64,000 bases of DNA from the NCBI GenBank assembly GCA_900637275.1, contig LR134362.1, positions 1,426,001 to 1,490,000 on the forward strand. The letters run 5' to 3'. The position numbers and the translations under genes are program-made. The notes beneath the pieces are model-generated. The model had not been told where the DNA came from. It made no database searches and worked only from the letters and a program-made list of their open reading frames with translations. Numbering within the stretch: the stretch's first letter is position 1; each line of letters opens with the position of its first letter. Origin of the DNA: [Pasteurella] aerogenes. Its GTDB lineage: Bacteria; Pseudomonadota; Gammaproteobacteria; Enterobacterales; Pasteurellaceae. Positions 16,468-24,596 of this stretch are shown in pieces.

Positions 16468-19400
16468 TAGTCATAATTTTCGATTTGCGCACTCTCCAGC
16501 ATTGTGGAAAACCAATTTATCGTCGCCTCATCTATAGAACTTAACTGCGCCGGCGTCCATGACATTTGTTCATACAAACGTTTCCAATAAGGATCTTTTT
16601 CCGCTATTTTTGCCATAAAATCCAAAACTAACGAAAAATCCACCGCACTTTCCTGCATATTTTGTGTTTCACTTGATGTTTTTGCCCTCTTCGTCAAATA
16701 ATCTGCGATATTTTGCATAATCACCGTCTGCAACTGTTGTTGGGCTGCAACAAATGCCTCAATATAGCATTGTAATTGTTGAAGTGCGGTTGTTTTTTCT
16801 ACCGTTTTAAAGCACATACGCTTGTCTTTGCTAAAAAATAAGGAATCTTCCGCCTTCTCTTGAGTGGCGCATTGCAACAAAAAATACACCCAATGTTCAA
16901 TCATATCTTTATCACGCAATTTTCCTACGCGCCATTTTACTCTCTGGCAACGTTCACCCATCGAATATAAATGATCCAACTGACCAAGCAAACTCACCTT
17001 GCCTTGTGTCGTGTCAAAGAGCAAATGGATCGGCTCTGATTGATTTTCTTGATCTATATAACCCGCTACTTTTTGTTGCAACCCACTTAATTCGTGGCTT
17101 AATTTATCGCGGTAAATTTGAGCAAAATTACCACGGGGCATCACGCCTTTTATGCGCAATTTAGCAAAAAATTGCTCGCGTTGCGGCGCGTCACAATATA
17201 ATAACTCTTCATTAATATTATATTTATCCAACTGATTTAGCTCAAAATTTTCATTTTCTATGATGCCTTTTTCCGCTTGTTCAAAATACACGCCCAGCTG
17301 TTTTTCAAAGAAATATTTCACGGGATTTTGCACAAATGCTACCAATTGCGCCACATCAATTTCCGGATGAAAGGCGGTATTCGGCAAAGGTTGGATAAAA
17401 TCTTGCGCTTCGCAATAGGCTTTATTTGCCACCGGTAACCATTGCCGCGCAAAAGTGCGGTCATTTCCAACAAAGTTTTGCGGGCTAAATGCGGTCATCG
17501 GATGTTGTTTTACCAAACGTTTTTTCCACGCTTGTTGTTCTAACGACGGATCGCCTACGTGCAAATTCTCGCTCAAATAATCCAATAACTGACTGACCAA
17601 TACCGACGGTTCCAACGGCGAATCGTCAATAATCGACCGCCCAACGTAGCTGATATATAATTTCTCTTGCGCTGATAACAACGCTTCTAAAAATAAATAC
17701 CGATCATCATCGCGGCGTAGGCGGTCGCCTTTGAGATGATGATATTGCATCAAATCAAAGCTGTGCGGAACCTGTTGGCGCGGATAATCATTTTCGTTCA
17801 TGCCTAATAAACAAACTACTTTAAAAGGAATGGAACGCATTGGCAGTAAGGTACAAAAGTTAATTTTTCCGGCTAAAAAACGCAGATTATTCGGATTATC
17901 TTGCAAATTGGTATTCATCACCTCCGAAATCACCTCAATATCCAACGGCGCAGAAAAATGCGTTGTTTCAATTTGTTGCGCAAACTCTGCAATGCGATCT
18001 TTTAAATACCACAGGGTTTCCGCATCATCACGCTCATCACTAAAAAATCCGTCAATCATGTCAATAAGATGTACCCGCCATACATCCACAGCATAACTGT
18101 GCTGAATAATTTGTTGCCAATAAGATAAACGTTCAATAAATTGCGCCAACTTGCCGACTAATTGTCCGCTTAAACCATAGGTGCTATCAAAGGCAAGGCT
18201 ATCTTGCCAAATCCCGTTTTCCTCGCGCATGGCATATCCCAGCAACATGCGCTCTAAGCCGGCTTGCCAAGCGTTATAATTGTCTGTTTGCGTCTCCAAT
18301 CCGTATCGAATACCGGAATGTTCAACCCAATAGTGAATATGCGTTAAATCATCCAATTCAATCGCAAATTTGCTACGAATTGCCGGCACATCTAAAAATG
18401 TCAATACTTCTTCTGCACCAAACAGGCTTTCTTTGAGATTTAATAAACGTAAAAAGCTGGAAATAATCACATCGTTTTCCGACAGTTTATTATCGGAAAT
18501 AGAAAATGGCAGTATTTGAGCAGAAGGTTGATGACGTTGTTGCCCAAATACTGCGCGAATATAAGGCGTATAGCGATCAATATCCGCCACCATCACCACA
18601 ATATCTTTCGGCGTCAGTTCACGGTCTTGATTAAATAAATGCAACAAATAATCTTTTAACGCCTCAACTTCGCGCATTGGGCTATAACAAGAATGGATAC
18701 TCAACGAACGGTCTTGTTCCGACCAATGTAACGGTTGGCTAGCACTTGGCTGTAAATGAAAAATCTGTTGTTGTACTTGCCCCAACAAATGCGGCTCAAA
18801 TTGTGCTACATAGGCTTCAATTTCATTGGATTCCGTTTGGGTCAGCAAATGCAAAAAATCACGCCCCAACTTGCCCCAAGAAGCAAGCAGCGGGTGTCCC
18901 ACTTGCAATATTTCGTTATCGTAAGTCAGTTCCACTTGTTGCGCTTGCACTTGATCAAATTTCTGTTCAGAAATCCACCGCACTTTTTGCTGCGACTCGT
19001 GAGTAAGACGATAACGTTGACGCAATTTTTGCCAATAGATCGGATCCACTAAATCGCCCCAATATTCGCGACATCCATTATTAAAAAACAAATGTACATC
19101 GCAATGTTGGCTGATGGCGTTGAGTGTCTCCAAATACACTTTAGGCAATGCGGAAATACCAAATACAAAAATACGCTCCGGTAAATTTTTTACCTTTCCC
19201 GCTGCCAATTGATGCAAAAATTGTTGATGCAATTCAGCACGGTGCGCCACCGATTGCTGCGGGTTTTCTCCTTTGATTTCTGCCACTAACGCACGCCATA
19301 AAATCCCTTGCCATGCAATATGTTGTTGAATTTGTGAGGAAAGTTGAGGTTGCTGTAAGTTAATTTGCTGGGTAATTTTTTCATCTTGCTGCGTTTCCCA

Positions 19401-19850
19401 CGCCGCAATCCAATCAGGACGATACACCAAATATTGGTCAAACAAATCGGCAATTCGACAAGCCAAGGCATACAATTTTTGTTGTTCCGTTTGCGGGGCG
19501 TGGGCAAGGTAATGGCGCAATGGCTCAAATTCAGCTTGTACCAAATACTCCGGAATGAGACGCATTAAACGCCAGCGCAAATAATCTTTGTTAAACTCCG
19601 ACTGCTGACTCACGTTGGCGAGGTTTTCTGCATATTGTTGCCAAATAAAACTGGCAGGCATAGGAAAGGCAAAATTTGCTGCAATGCCTTTTGTTTCGGC
19701 AATTTGCCATTGCAACCATTGTGCCATGCCCGGGCTTTGCACCAAAATCACTTCAGCACAAAAGGGATCTTGCAATGGTTTTTGTGCCATTAAATACAGC
19801 AAAATGTCTTTTTGTACGTCAAGTTGATTGGAATAATAAACAGTAAACAC
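16467..19850 (-). CDS. recC: Exodeoxyribonuclease V subunit gamma (RecC)
   Basis: RecC is the Chi-recognising, strand-splitting subunit of the RecBCD recombination and DNA-degradation machine. The N-terminal half has a degenerate superfamily I helicase layout with QSPGMAQWLQWQIAE near residue 38 and FVFGISALPKVYLE near 228. The FKVVCLLGMNENDYPRQ and DDDRYLFLEALLSAQEKLYISYVG stretches are typical of RecC, and a degenerate nuclease-like domain ends the protein. The length of 1127 residues is normal. It lies 9 bases after comQ on the same strand; recB and recD are not in the window. Confidence 0.95.
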   Translation of the reverse strand: MFTVYYSNQLDVQKDILLYLMAQKPLQDPFCAEVILVQSPGMAQWLQWQIAETKGIAANFAFPMPASFIWQQYAENLANVSQQSEFNKDYLRWRLMRLIPEYLVQAEFEPLRHYLAHAPQTEQQKLYALACRIADLFDQYLVYRPDWIAAWETQQDEKITQQINLQQPQLSSQIQQHIAWQGILWRALVAEIKGENPQQSVAHRAELHQQFLHQLAAGKVKNLPERIFVFGISALPKVYLETLNAISQHCDVHLFFNNGCREYWGDLVDPIYWQKLRQRYRLTHESQQKVRWISEQKFDQVQAQQVELTYDNEILQVGHPLLASWGKLGRDFLHLLTQTESNEIEAYVAQFEPHLLGQVQQQIFHLQPSASQPLHWSEQDRSLSIHSCYSPMREVEALKDYLLHLFNQDRELTPKDIVVMVADIDRYTPYIRAVFGQQRHQPSAQILPFSISDNKLSENDVIISSFLRLLNLKESLFGAEEVLTFLDVPAIRSKFAIELDDLTHIHYWVEHSGIRYGLETQTDNYNAWQAGLERMLLGYAMREENGIWQDSLAFDSTYGLSGQLVGKLAQFIERLSYWQQIIQHSYAVDVWRVHLIDMIDGFFSDERDDAETLWYLKDRIAEFAQQIETTHFSAPLDIEVISEVMNTNLQDNPNNLRFLAGKINFCTLLPMRSIPFKVVCLLGMNENDYPRQQVPHSFDLMQYHHLKGDRLRRDDDRYLFLEALLSAQEKLYISYVGRSIIDDSPLEPSVLVSQLLDYLSENLHVGDPSLEQQAWKKRLVKQHPMTAFSPQNFVGNDRTFARQWLPVANKAYCEAQDFIQPLPNTAFHPEIDVAQLVAFVQNPVKYFFEKQLGVYFEQAEKGIIENENFELNQLDKYNINEELLYCDAPQREQFFAKLRIKGVMPRGNFAQIYRDKLSHELSGLQQKVAGYIDQENQSEPIHLLFDTTQGKVSLLGQLDHLYSMGERCQRVKWRVGKLRDKDMIEHWVYFLLQCATQEKAEDSLFFSKDKRMCFKTVEKTTALQQLQCYIEAFVAAQQQLQTVIMQNIADYLTKRAKTSSETQNMQESAVDFSLVLDFMAKIAEKDPYWKRLYEQMSWTPAQLSSIDEATINWFSTMLESAQIENYD

Positions 19851-19859
19851 AATTTCACC

Positions 19860-20204
19860 CTAGTCGATGGTTAACTTGATTTCTCCGCCGACATAACTGA
19901 TACGAACCACTGATGCCTGGCATTGGATCTTAAACACCTGCCCGTTTTGTTGTACTTGAGTCTGACAAGGCAGATTTGCCAACCGGCGTTGTTGCTGATT
20001 TTCGCCAATTTGTATCGCTTGAGAAACCTGATAAATTTGCACCGCACTTTGACGTTGGTACGATGTCCATTGATTGATTGTCAAAAAAATACCACTAAAT
20101 AAGGTTAATGTCACCAATAAGGAAGTAAAATTCATGCCTCGATAAGCAATGACATTGGGGTGATGTAAGTGATAATGTATCGCATTACAGCGGTTTAAAA
20201 TCAT
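19860..20204 (-). CDS. comQ: Competence pseudopilin ComQ
   Basis: A small prepilin-like protein. The N-terminal stretch ends with AYRG, then MNFTSLLVTLTLFSGIFLTI supplies the hydrophobic helix, as expected for cleavage by the prepilin peptidase after glycine. Two cysteines (LPCQTQ and KIQCQA) may form a disulphide. In Haemophilus influenzae the gene directly before recC is comQ (HI0941, from memory), part of the competence regulon. It overlaps comP by 20 bases. Confidence 0.82.
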   Translation of the reverse strand: MILNRCNAIHYHLHHPNVIAYRGMNFTSLLVTLTLFSGIFLTINQWTSYQRQSAVQIYQVSQAIQIGENQQQRRLANLPCQTQVQQNGQVFKIQCQASVVRISYVGGEIKLTID

Positions 20205-20892
20205 ACCAACTTTTCTCCTCTAAACGCCAACGACTATAACGCTGCACTAATTCTGTCACTGTGGCTTTACGATAGCTCACGCTGACACTCTCTACAAGCG
20301 TTAACTTTCCGCCGGTAATCAAGGCGCCACTAATTTTACCCTTACCGGAAATATGTAAATCCCCTTCCGCCACCACGATACCTTGCACGTTGCCATTCAA
20401 TTCCCATTCGGTTTGCGTTGCATCAAACCAATAGAGCGTATCGCTTAGATTTTTTGGTAATACCACCGGCGGCAAGGTTAACATATGCTTAAAGTGCGGT
20501 AGAAATTTTGGCTGAATTAATTGCGCATATTCGCCCGCTGAAATGCCCTTTTTGGGCGCTTGTTTAAACAACTTTTGCCGTTCACACCACATATATTGCG
20601 AAAGTCTGTCTGCCTGCGTGCCTCGCTCAAACACAATTTGCTGCGTATTAAGATCATTATCCAAATGCAATTGGGTACAAAGGCTTTCTTTTTGTTGTTG
20701 GCTGATATTTTGTAATGCCAAACTTTGCTGTACAAAAAGTTGACGCTGTGCGTTAATCCCTTGATATAAACGCAATTGTTCGTCATCAAATAACATCAAC
20801 AGCACTAAAGCGGCGCTGAATAATAGCAGTAAGGTTAAGGTCATCACCCCTTTATAACGCCCACAAGAAAGCTCACCAATACGCGCTTGCAT
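20185..20892 (-). CDS. comP: Competence pseudopilin-like ComP (DUF2572)
   Basis: This 235-residue protein begins with GRYKG followed by VMTLTLLLLFSAALVLLMLF, a class III signal sequence lacking the usual Glu5, as seen in PilX-like minor pseudopilins. The rest resembles the DUF2572 proteins that share this operon position. It overlaps comQ by 20 bases and comO by one base. Its role is inferred from the operon: minor pilin assembly for DNA uptake. Confidence 0.78.
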   Translation of the reverse strand: MQARIGELSCGRYKGVMTLTLLLLFSAALVLLMLFDDEQLRLYQGINAQRQLFVQQSLALQNISQQQKESLCTQLHLDNDLNTQQIVFERGTQADRLSQYMWCERQKLFKQAPKKGISAGEYAQLIQPKFLPHFKHMLTLPPVVLPKNLSDTLYWFDATQTEWELNGNVQGIVVAEGDLHISGKGKISGALITGGKLTLVESVSVSYRKATVTELVQRYSRWRLEEKSWYDFKPL

Positions 20893-21632
20893 TAATACTC
20901 CTTAGCCAGATGGGATGGCGATTCTTGATTGAGCAAAGGAACAACAAGCGAGGTAGCATAATGAATTTGTGTATAGCGCTTTAATTTACCTTGTAGCTTA
21001 ACTTCCAATAAGCTATTTTCAATTAACCAATTGAGCGAAAATTGGGTAATTTGAATATCATTGGCATCCAATAAATCTGTCCAGCCGCCACTATTACAGG
21101 CTGGTTGGTGTAAATAACTTTGGCATTGAGCCTGCGTACAAGACTCATCCACCGCGCTTTTATAAGTCGAGCGGGTTTCAATCATCCCTTTACTCAAACG
21201 ATAACCAAACAGCTCGCGTTCAATCGTTTTGGCGGTATTGTGTCCATCAGTAATGCAACTGCCGGATTTGTAAGTTGAGCCGATACAACCTGTGGCATCC
21301 AAATCATAAAAAAATAACACGCAACTTTGTTCAGCTTCTTGATCCGCGTGCGTAATCACGAGGCTTTTTCCTTGCGGATCTTGTTCAAAGAGATGCACAT
21401 TTGTTTGCGTCAGTTTTTCTGCTAAAGCACGAAATCCGGCGCGCCGCAAATCTTTGCCAATCAATTGCAAGGTGCGTTGTAATTCATTTTGTAACCTTAA
21501 TTGTAGGAAAAGGCGATGATTTTGCTGCTGGCTGTTGCTGTAAAACGAGATAATTACCAGCAATAAAAAGGACGACAACGCTAATGACACCATAAGCGCC
21601 AGCAAACTCTGCCCACGATAAAGATAAAGCAT
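20892..21632 (-). CDS. comO: Competence pseudopilin ComO (PpdB-like)
   Basis: A minor pseudopilin of the type IV pilus-like uptake apparatus. I chose ATG 21632, which has GGAG six bases upstream and leaves a one-base gap after comN; the product then starts MLYLYRG, with cleavage expected before QSLLALMVSLALSSFLLL. A longer start at 21656 would lengthen the leader needlessly. Several cysteines (SCVLFF, GCIGS, SCIT, SCTQAQC) are typical of PpdB/PilW-like proteins. It ends by overlapping the comP start. Confidence 0.82.
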   Translation of the reverse strand: MLYLYRGQSLLALMVSLALSSFLLLVIISFYSNSQQQNHRLFLQLRLQNELQRTLQLIGKDLRRAGFRALAEKLTQTNVHLFEQDPQGKSLVITHADQEAEQSCVLFFYDLDATGCIGSTYKSGSCITDGHNTAKTIERELFGYRLSKGMIETRSTYKSAVDESCTQAQCQSYLHQPACNSGGWTDLLDANDIQITQFSLNWLIENSLLEVKLQGKLKRYTQIHYATSLVVPLLNQESPSHLAKEY

Positions 21633-21633
21633 A

Positions 21634-22152
21634 TTACACTCCGCTAATACAAGCACTTGAAGACTGATAGCCTTTTAATTTCAGGCTACCTACATTAAAA
21701 AAGGAAAAGACGGTGCGAATACTGTCGGCTTGTAATACAAAACAAGCGGTCGAAAAGGTGTTGCGAATACCATTTAAACGAGTCATTTCTTTCGGGTAGT
21801 AGGATTTGGTACTGAGCATGGTTTGATCTTGATAATAAGGATAATAGAAATGAGCAAATACATTCTGGCAAGCGGTCGGATATAAACAATCGCAAAGTTG
21901 TTCACTTTTGATTTGCGCGGTCAAACACCAACGTTTTTCCTCTAGATTTCGACTTGCGAGTAATAGCCAAATTTCATTAGAATTTTCCACTCTGGATTGA
22001 ATTTGTCGTAAGAAAAGATAGAGTTTTTGTTGTTCTTTATTGAGGATTAAGCGCGCATTGGCTTGTTGCCAGGCGGGTAACGATAATAATGTAAGCATAC
22101 TGATAATTAACAGCGTAATTAATCCCTCTAGCAGGGTGATACCTTTCCACAT
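21634..22152 (-). CDS. comN: Competence pseudopilin ComN (PpdA-like)
   Basis: The first gene of the comNOPQ operon. It has the clearest prepilin sequence: MWKG, then ITLLEGLITLLIISMLTLLS with glutamate at position +5. Paired cysteines occur in QLCDCLYPTACQ. The gene is preceded by an AAGG ribosome site and, about 70 bases upstream, by a CRP-S site, so expression is expected only in competent cells. The coding sequence contains one exact ACAAGCGGT and one CAAGCGGTC, which are the other Pasteurellaceae uptake-signal type. Confidence 0.86.
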   Translation of the reverse strand: MWKGITLLEGLITLLIISMLTLLSLPAWQQANARLILNKEQQKLYLFLRQIQSRVENSNEIWLLLASRNLEEKRWCLTAQIKSEQLCDCLYPTACQNVFAHFYYPYYQDQTMLSTKSYYPKEMTRLNGIRNTFSTACFVLQADSIRTVFSFFNVGSLKLKGYQSSSACISGV

Positions 22153-22218
22153 AAAACTTTCCTTTTTTTGACCGCACTTTAGCGTAAGAAAAATAAACGG
22201 GAAAATGATGAATGTACA

Positions 22219-22240
22219 ATTTGCGATCCAGATCGCAAAT
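22219..22240 (-). promoter_or_regulatory. CRP-S site of the competence regulon
   Basis: The arms ATTTGCGATC and GATCGCAAAT are exact complements around a two-base centre. The core TGCGA instead of TGTGA is what separates Sxy-dependent CRP-S sites from ordinary CRP sites. It lies 67 bases before the comN start, where a competence promoter is expected. Confidence 0.92.
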
Positions 22241-22303
22241 AAAAAATTGATCAGTAAAATTTTAATTAAACGAGATAGAAAAATTAAATATGATCGAAAT
22301 AGA

Positions 22304-22379
22304 TGGTGGGTCGTGAAGGATTCGAACCTTCGACCAACGGATTAAAAGTCCGCTGCTCTACCGACTGAGCTAACGACCC
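22304..22379 (-). tRNA. tRNA-Lys (UUU), copy 3 of 3
   Basis: A 76-base cloverleaf beginning GGGTCGTTAGCTCAGTCGG, with anticodon TTT in CGGACTTTTAATCCG and encoded CCA. It is identical to the two upstream copies over its full length and last in the transcript. Confidence 0.97.
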
Positions 22380-22398
22380 ATAAAGGGAAGTATTTAAG

Positions 22399-22474
22399 TG
22401 GTGGGTCGTGAAGGATTCGAACCTTCGACCAACGGATTAAAAGTCCGCTGCTCTACCGACTGAGCTAACGACCC
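22399..22474 (-). tRNA. tRNA-Lys (UUU), copy 2 of 3
   Basis: Identical 76-base gene with encoded CCA. It is separated from its neighbours by 19 and 32 bases, consistent with one precursor cut by RNases. Confidence 0.97.
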
Positions 22475-22506
22475 GCTTAAATAACTTAAGTGGTTGACTG
22501 GCAAGA

Positions 22507-22582
22507 TGGTGGGTCGTGAAGGATTCGAACCTTCGACCAACGGATTAAAAGTCCGCTGCTCTACCGACTGAGCTAACGACCC
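22507..22582 (-). tRNA. tRNA-Lys (UUU), copy 1 of 3
   Basis: First gene of the tandem tRNA-Lys array, 76 bases with encoded CCA and anticodon TTT. tRNA-Lys genes also follow the tol-pal cluster in E. coli, so the placement is ancestral. Confidence 0.97.
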
Positions 22583-22607
22583 ATATATTGCTTCGTAACG
22601 GAGGCTT

Positions 22608-22635
22608 ATGATACGGATTTTAGTTAAATAATCAA
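22608..22635 (-). promoter_or_regulatory. Promoter of the tRNA-Lys array
   Basis: On the minus strand TTGATT (22635-22630) is followed after 16 bases by TATCAT (22613-22608). The tRNA starts 26 bases after the -10 box. Confidence 0.6.
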
Positions 22636-22695
22636 TAAAAATTTTAAATTTTTTGTTTGTTTGACTGAATAACCAACAATGTGATGACAATAGAA

Positions 22696-22726
22696 ACAAA
22701 AAACCGGACGCAATTGGTCCGGTTTT
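22696..22726 (-). terminator. Terminator of the tol-pal operon
   Basis: AAAACCGGAC pairs exactly with GTCCGGTTTT around a seven-base loop, followed by a T run. It lies 24 bases after pal and ends the operon before the tRNA promoter. Confidence 0.92.
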
Positions 22727-22749
22727 CCTAATTTATACTAACTTTTAAA

Positions 22750-23229
22750 TTAGTATGCTAACACCGCACGACGGTTTTTAGAATATGCAGCTTCATCGTG
22801 ACCTAACTCAGCTGGTTTTTCTTCACCGTAAGAAACAGTTGAAACTTGACCAGCTTGAACACCTTTAGCTGATAAGAAGTTTTTAACTGCATCCGCACGA
22901 CGTTGACCTAAAGCGATGTTGTACTCTGGAGTACCACGTTCGTCAGTGTTACCTTCAACAACAACTTTTGAAGCCGGAGTTGCGTTTAAGTATGCTGCGT
23001 GAGCATCTAAGATTTGCTCATATTCGCCTTCGATGTTGAATTTATCGAAACCGAAATACACAGTGTTGTAACGTTGTTGTAAATCTTGAACAGAATAGCC
23101 TGCTGCGCCAAATGTTTGACCGTTCGCTGCATTTGCGTTTGCAGAGCTATCTTCAGTTTTGTTTGAACCACAAGCTGCTAATACTGCTACAGAGCCTGCT
23201 ACTACTAATAATTTAGCAAAGTTTTTCAT
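22750..23229 (-). CDS. pal: Peptidoglycan-associated lipoprotein Pal
   Basis: An outer-membrane lipoprotein that anchors the membrane to peptidoglycan and works with TolQRAB in cell constriction. Residues 1-20 form a lipoprotein signal with lipobox VLAAC. The OmpA-like domain has the DAP-binding region TDERGTPEYNIALGQRRADA at about residues 95-114. The length of 159 residues is normal (protein P6 of H. influenzae). It is the last gene of the operon; cpoB, which follows pal in enterobacteria, is missing here. Confidence 0.96.
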   Translation of the reverse strand: MKNFAKLLVVAGSVAVLAACGSNKTEDSSANANAANGQTFGAAGYSVQDLQQRYNTVYFGFDKFNIEGEYEQILDAHAAYLNATPASKVVVEGNTDERGTPEYNIALGQRRADAVKNFLSAKGVQAGQVSTVSYGEEKPAELGHDEAAYSKNRRAVLAY

Positions 23230-23238
23230 TAACTTCTC

Positions 23239-24546
23239 CTAGTTTTTACTCAAATATGGTGACCAAGCTGGAAATTTAACTTGTCCATCACTTCCTGGGA
23301 GACGGGCTTTAAATCGACCGTCCGCAGAAACCAATTGTAGCACCTTTCCTAAGCCTTGTGTAGAGCTATAAATAATCATAATTCCATTTGGCGAAATACT
23401 CGGACTTTCATCAAGGAAAGTCGAACTTAGCATCTCAGTTGAGCCTGAAGCTAAATCTTTTTTCATAATATGATCGCCTGCAATCATGATTAATGTACTA
23501 CCATCGGCAGAAATTTGCCCACTATAACTACTACCGCCGGAGCTTACTAATGAAGCACCACCACCTGATGCGCTCATTTGATAAACTTGCGGTGAACCGC
23601 TTCTATCAGATGTGAACACAATAGAACGACCATCCGGTGACCAGCTCGGCTCTGTATTATTACCGGCGCCACTGGTCAGTTGTGATATCTGTCCACTACC
23701 TAAATTCATCACATAAATATTTAACACACCGTCTTTAGAGTTAGCAAATGCCAATCTCGAACCGTCTGGAGAGAATGCCGGCGCCCCGTTGTGTCCCGGG
23801 AATGAAGCAACCACTTTACGAGAACCGGAACCTAAATCATGTACCACTAATTGCGATTTTTTATTCTCAAAGGAAACGTAGGCTAATTTTTTACCATCTG
23901 CTGACCAAGCCGGAGACATTAACGGTTGAGAACTACGTGCCACGATAAATTGATTGTGACCATCATAGTCAGCAACACGTACTTCATAAGGTTGCGAACC
24001 ACCATTTTTTTGCACCACATAAGCAATACGTGTTCTAAATGCACCACGGATCGCAGTCAATTTTTCAAATACTTCGTCACTCACGGTATGCGCACCATAA
24101 CGAACCCATTTTGGCGTTACGGTATATTGGTTTTGACTTAACACTGCACCAGCACCACCAGAAGCGCCAATCGTATCCACTAATTGGTAGGCAATATTAT
24201 AACCGCTACCAGACGGCGTTACTTGTCCAACCACGATCGCATCAACTCCCAAAGAAGACCACGCATCCGGTGTTACTTCGGCTGCAGAAGTGGGTTGTTG
24301 TGGCATACGATCGACTGCAATCGGATTGAATTTACCGCTATTGCGTAAGTCTGCCGCCACAATATCAGCTACATCTGCCGGCGCAGAACCCGGACCATTC
24401 CATTTAAATGGAACGACCGCGATTGGACGTGCGCTATCAACACCTTCGTCAATAACGATGCGAACTTCATCATCTGCCAATGCAGTTTGCGTCAACAACA
24501 CAAACAACATGGAGATGAAACTAGTCATGCGAATAATTAATTTCAT
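23239..24546 (-). CDS. tolB: Tol-Pal system periplasmic protein TolB
   Basis: TolB is a periplasmic beta-propeller that binds Pal and, in its other form, TolA. A Sec signal peptide ends at LTQTALA, and the mature protein starts DDEVRIVIDEGVDSARP, the Pal/TolA-switching region. The propeller blades repeat the WSPDG/FSPDG motif (PAWSADGKKLAYVS, PAFSPDGSRLAFAN, PSWSPDGRSIVFTSD). The length of 435 residues is normal. pal follows after 9 bases. Confidence 0.95.
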   Translation of the reverse strand: MKLIIRMTSFISMLFVLLTQTALADDEVRIVIDEGVDSARPIAVVPFKWNGPGSAPADVADIVAADLRNSGKFNPIAVDRMPQQPTSAAEVTPDAWSSLGVDAIVVGQVTPSGSGYNIAYQLVDTIGASGGAGAVLSQNQYTVTPKWVRYGAHTVSDEVFEKLTAIRGAFRTRIAYVVQKNGGSQPYEVRVADYDGHNQFIVARSSQPLMSPAWSADGKKLAYVSFENKKSQLVVHDLGSGSRKVVASFPGHNGAPAFSPDGSRLAFANSKDGVLNIYVMNLGSGQISQLTSGAGNNTEPSWSPDGRSIVFTSDRSGSPQVYQMSASGGGASLVSSGGSSYSGQISADGSTLIMIAGDHIMKKDLASGSTEMLSSTFLDESPSISPNGIMIIYSSTQGLGKVLQLVSADGRFKARLPGSDGQVKFPAWSPYLSKN

Positions 24547-24596
24547 TATGTTTACCTTTTTACCCTAGGTTGATTTACTTTCCTAAAACACACCGC

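Noticed and set aside
19860..22152. General secretion (type II) pseudopilins
   Set aside because: The four genes match the comNOPQ-recC order and have a CRP-S site; no gsp genes are nearby.
22394..22699. 101-codon frame over the tRNA-Lys array
   Set aside because: Its repeated peptide comes from two tRNA copies read as protein.
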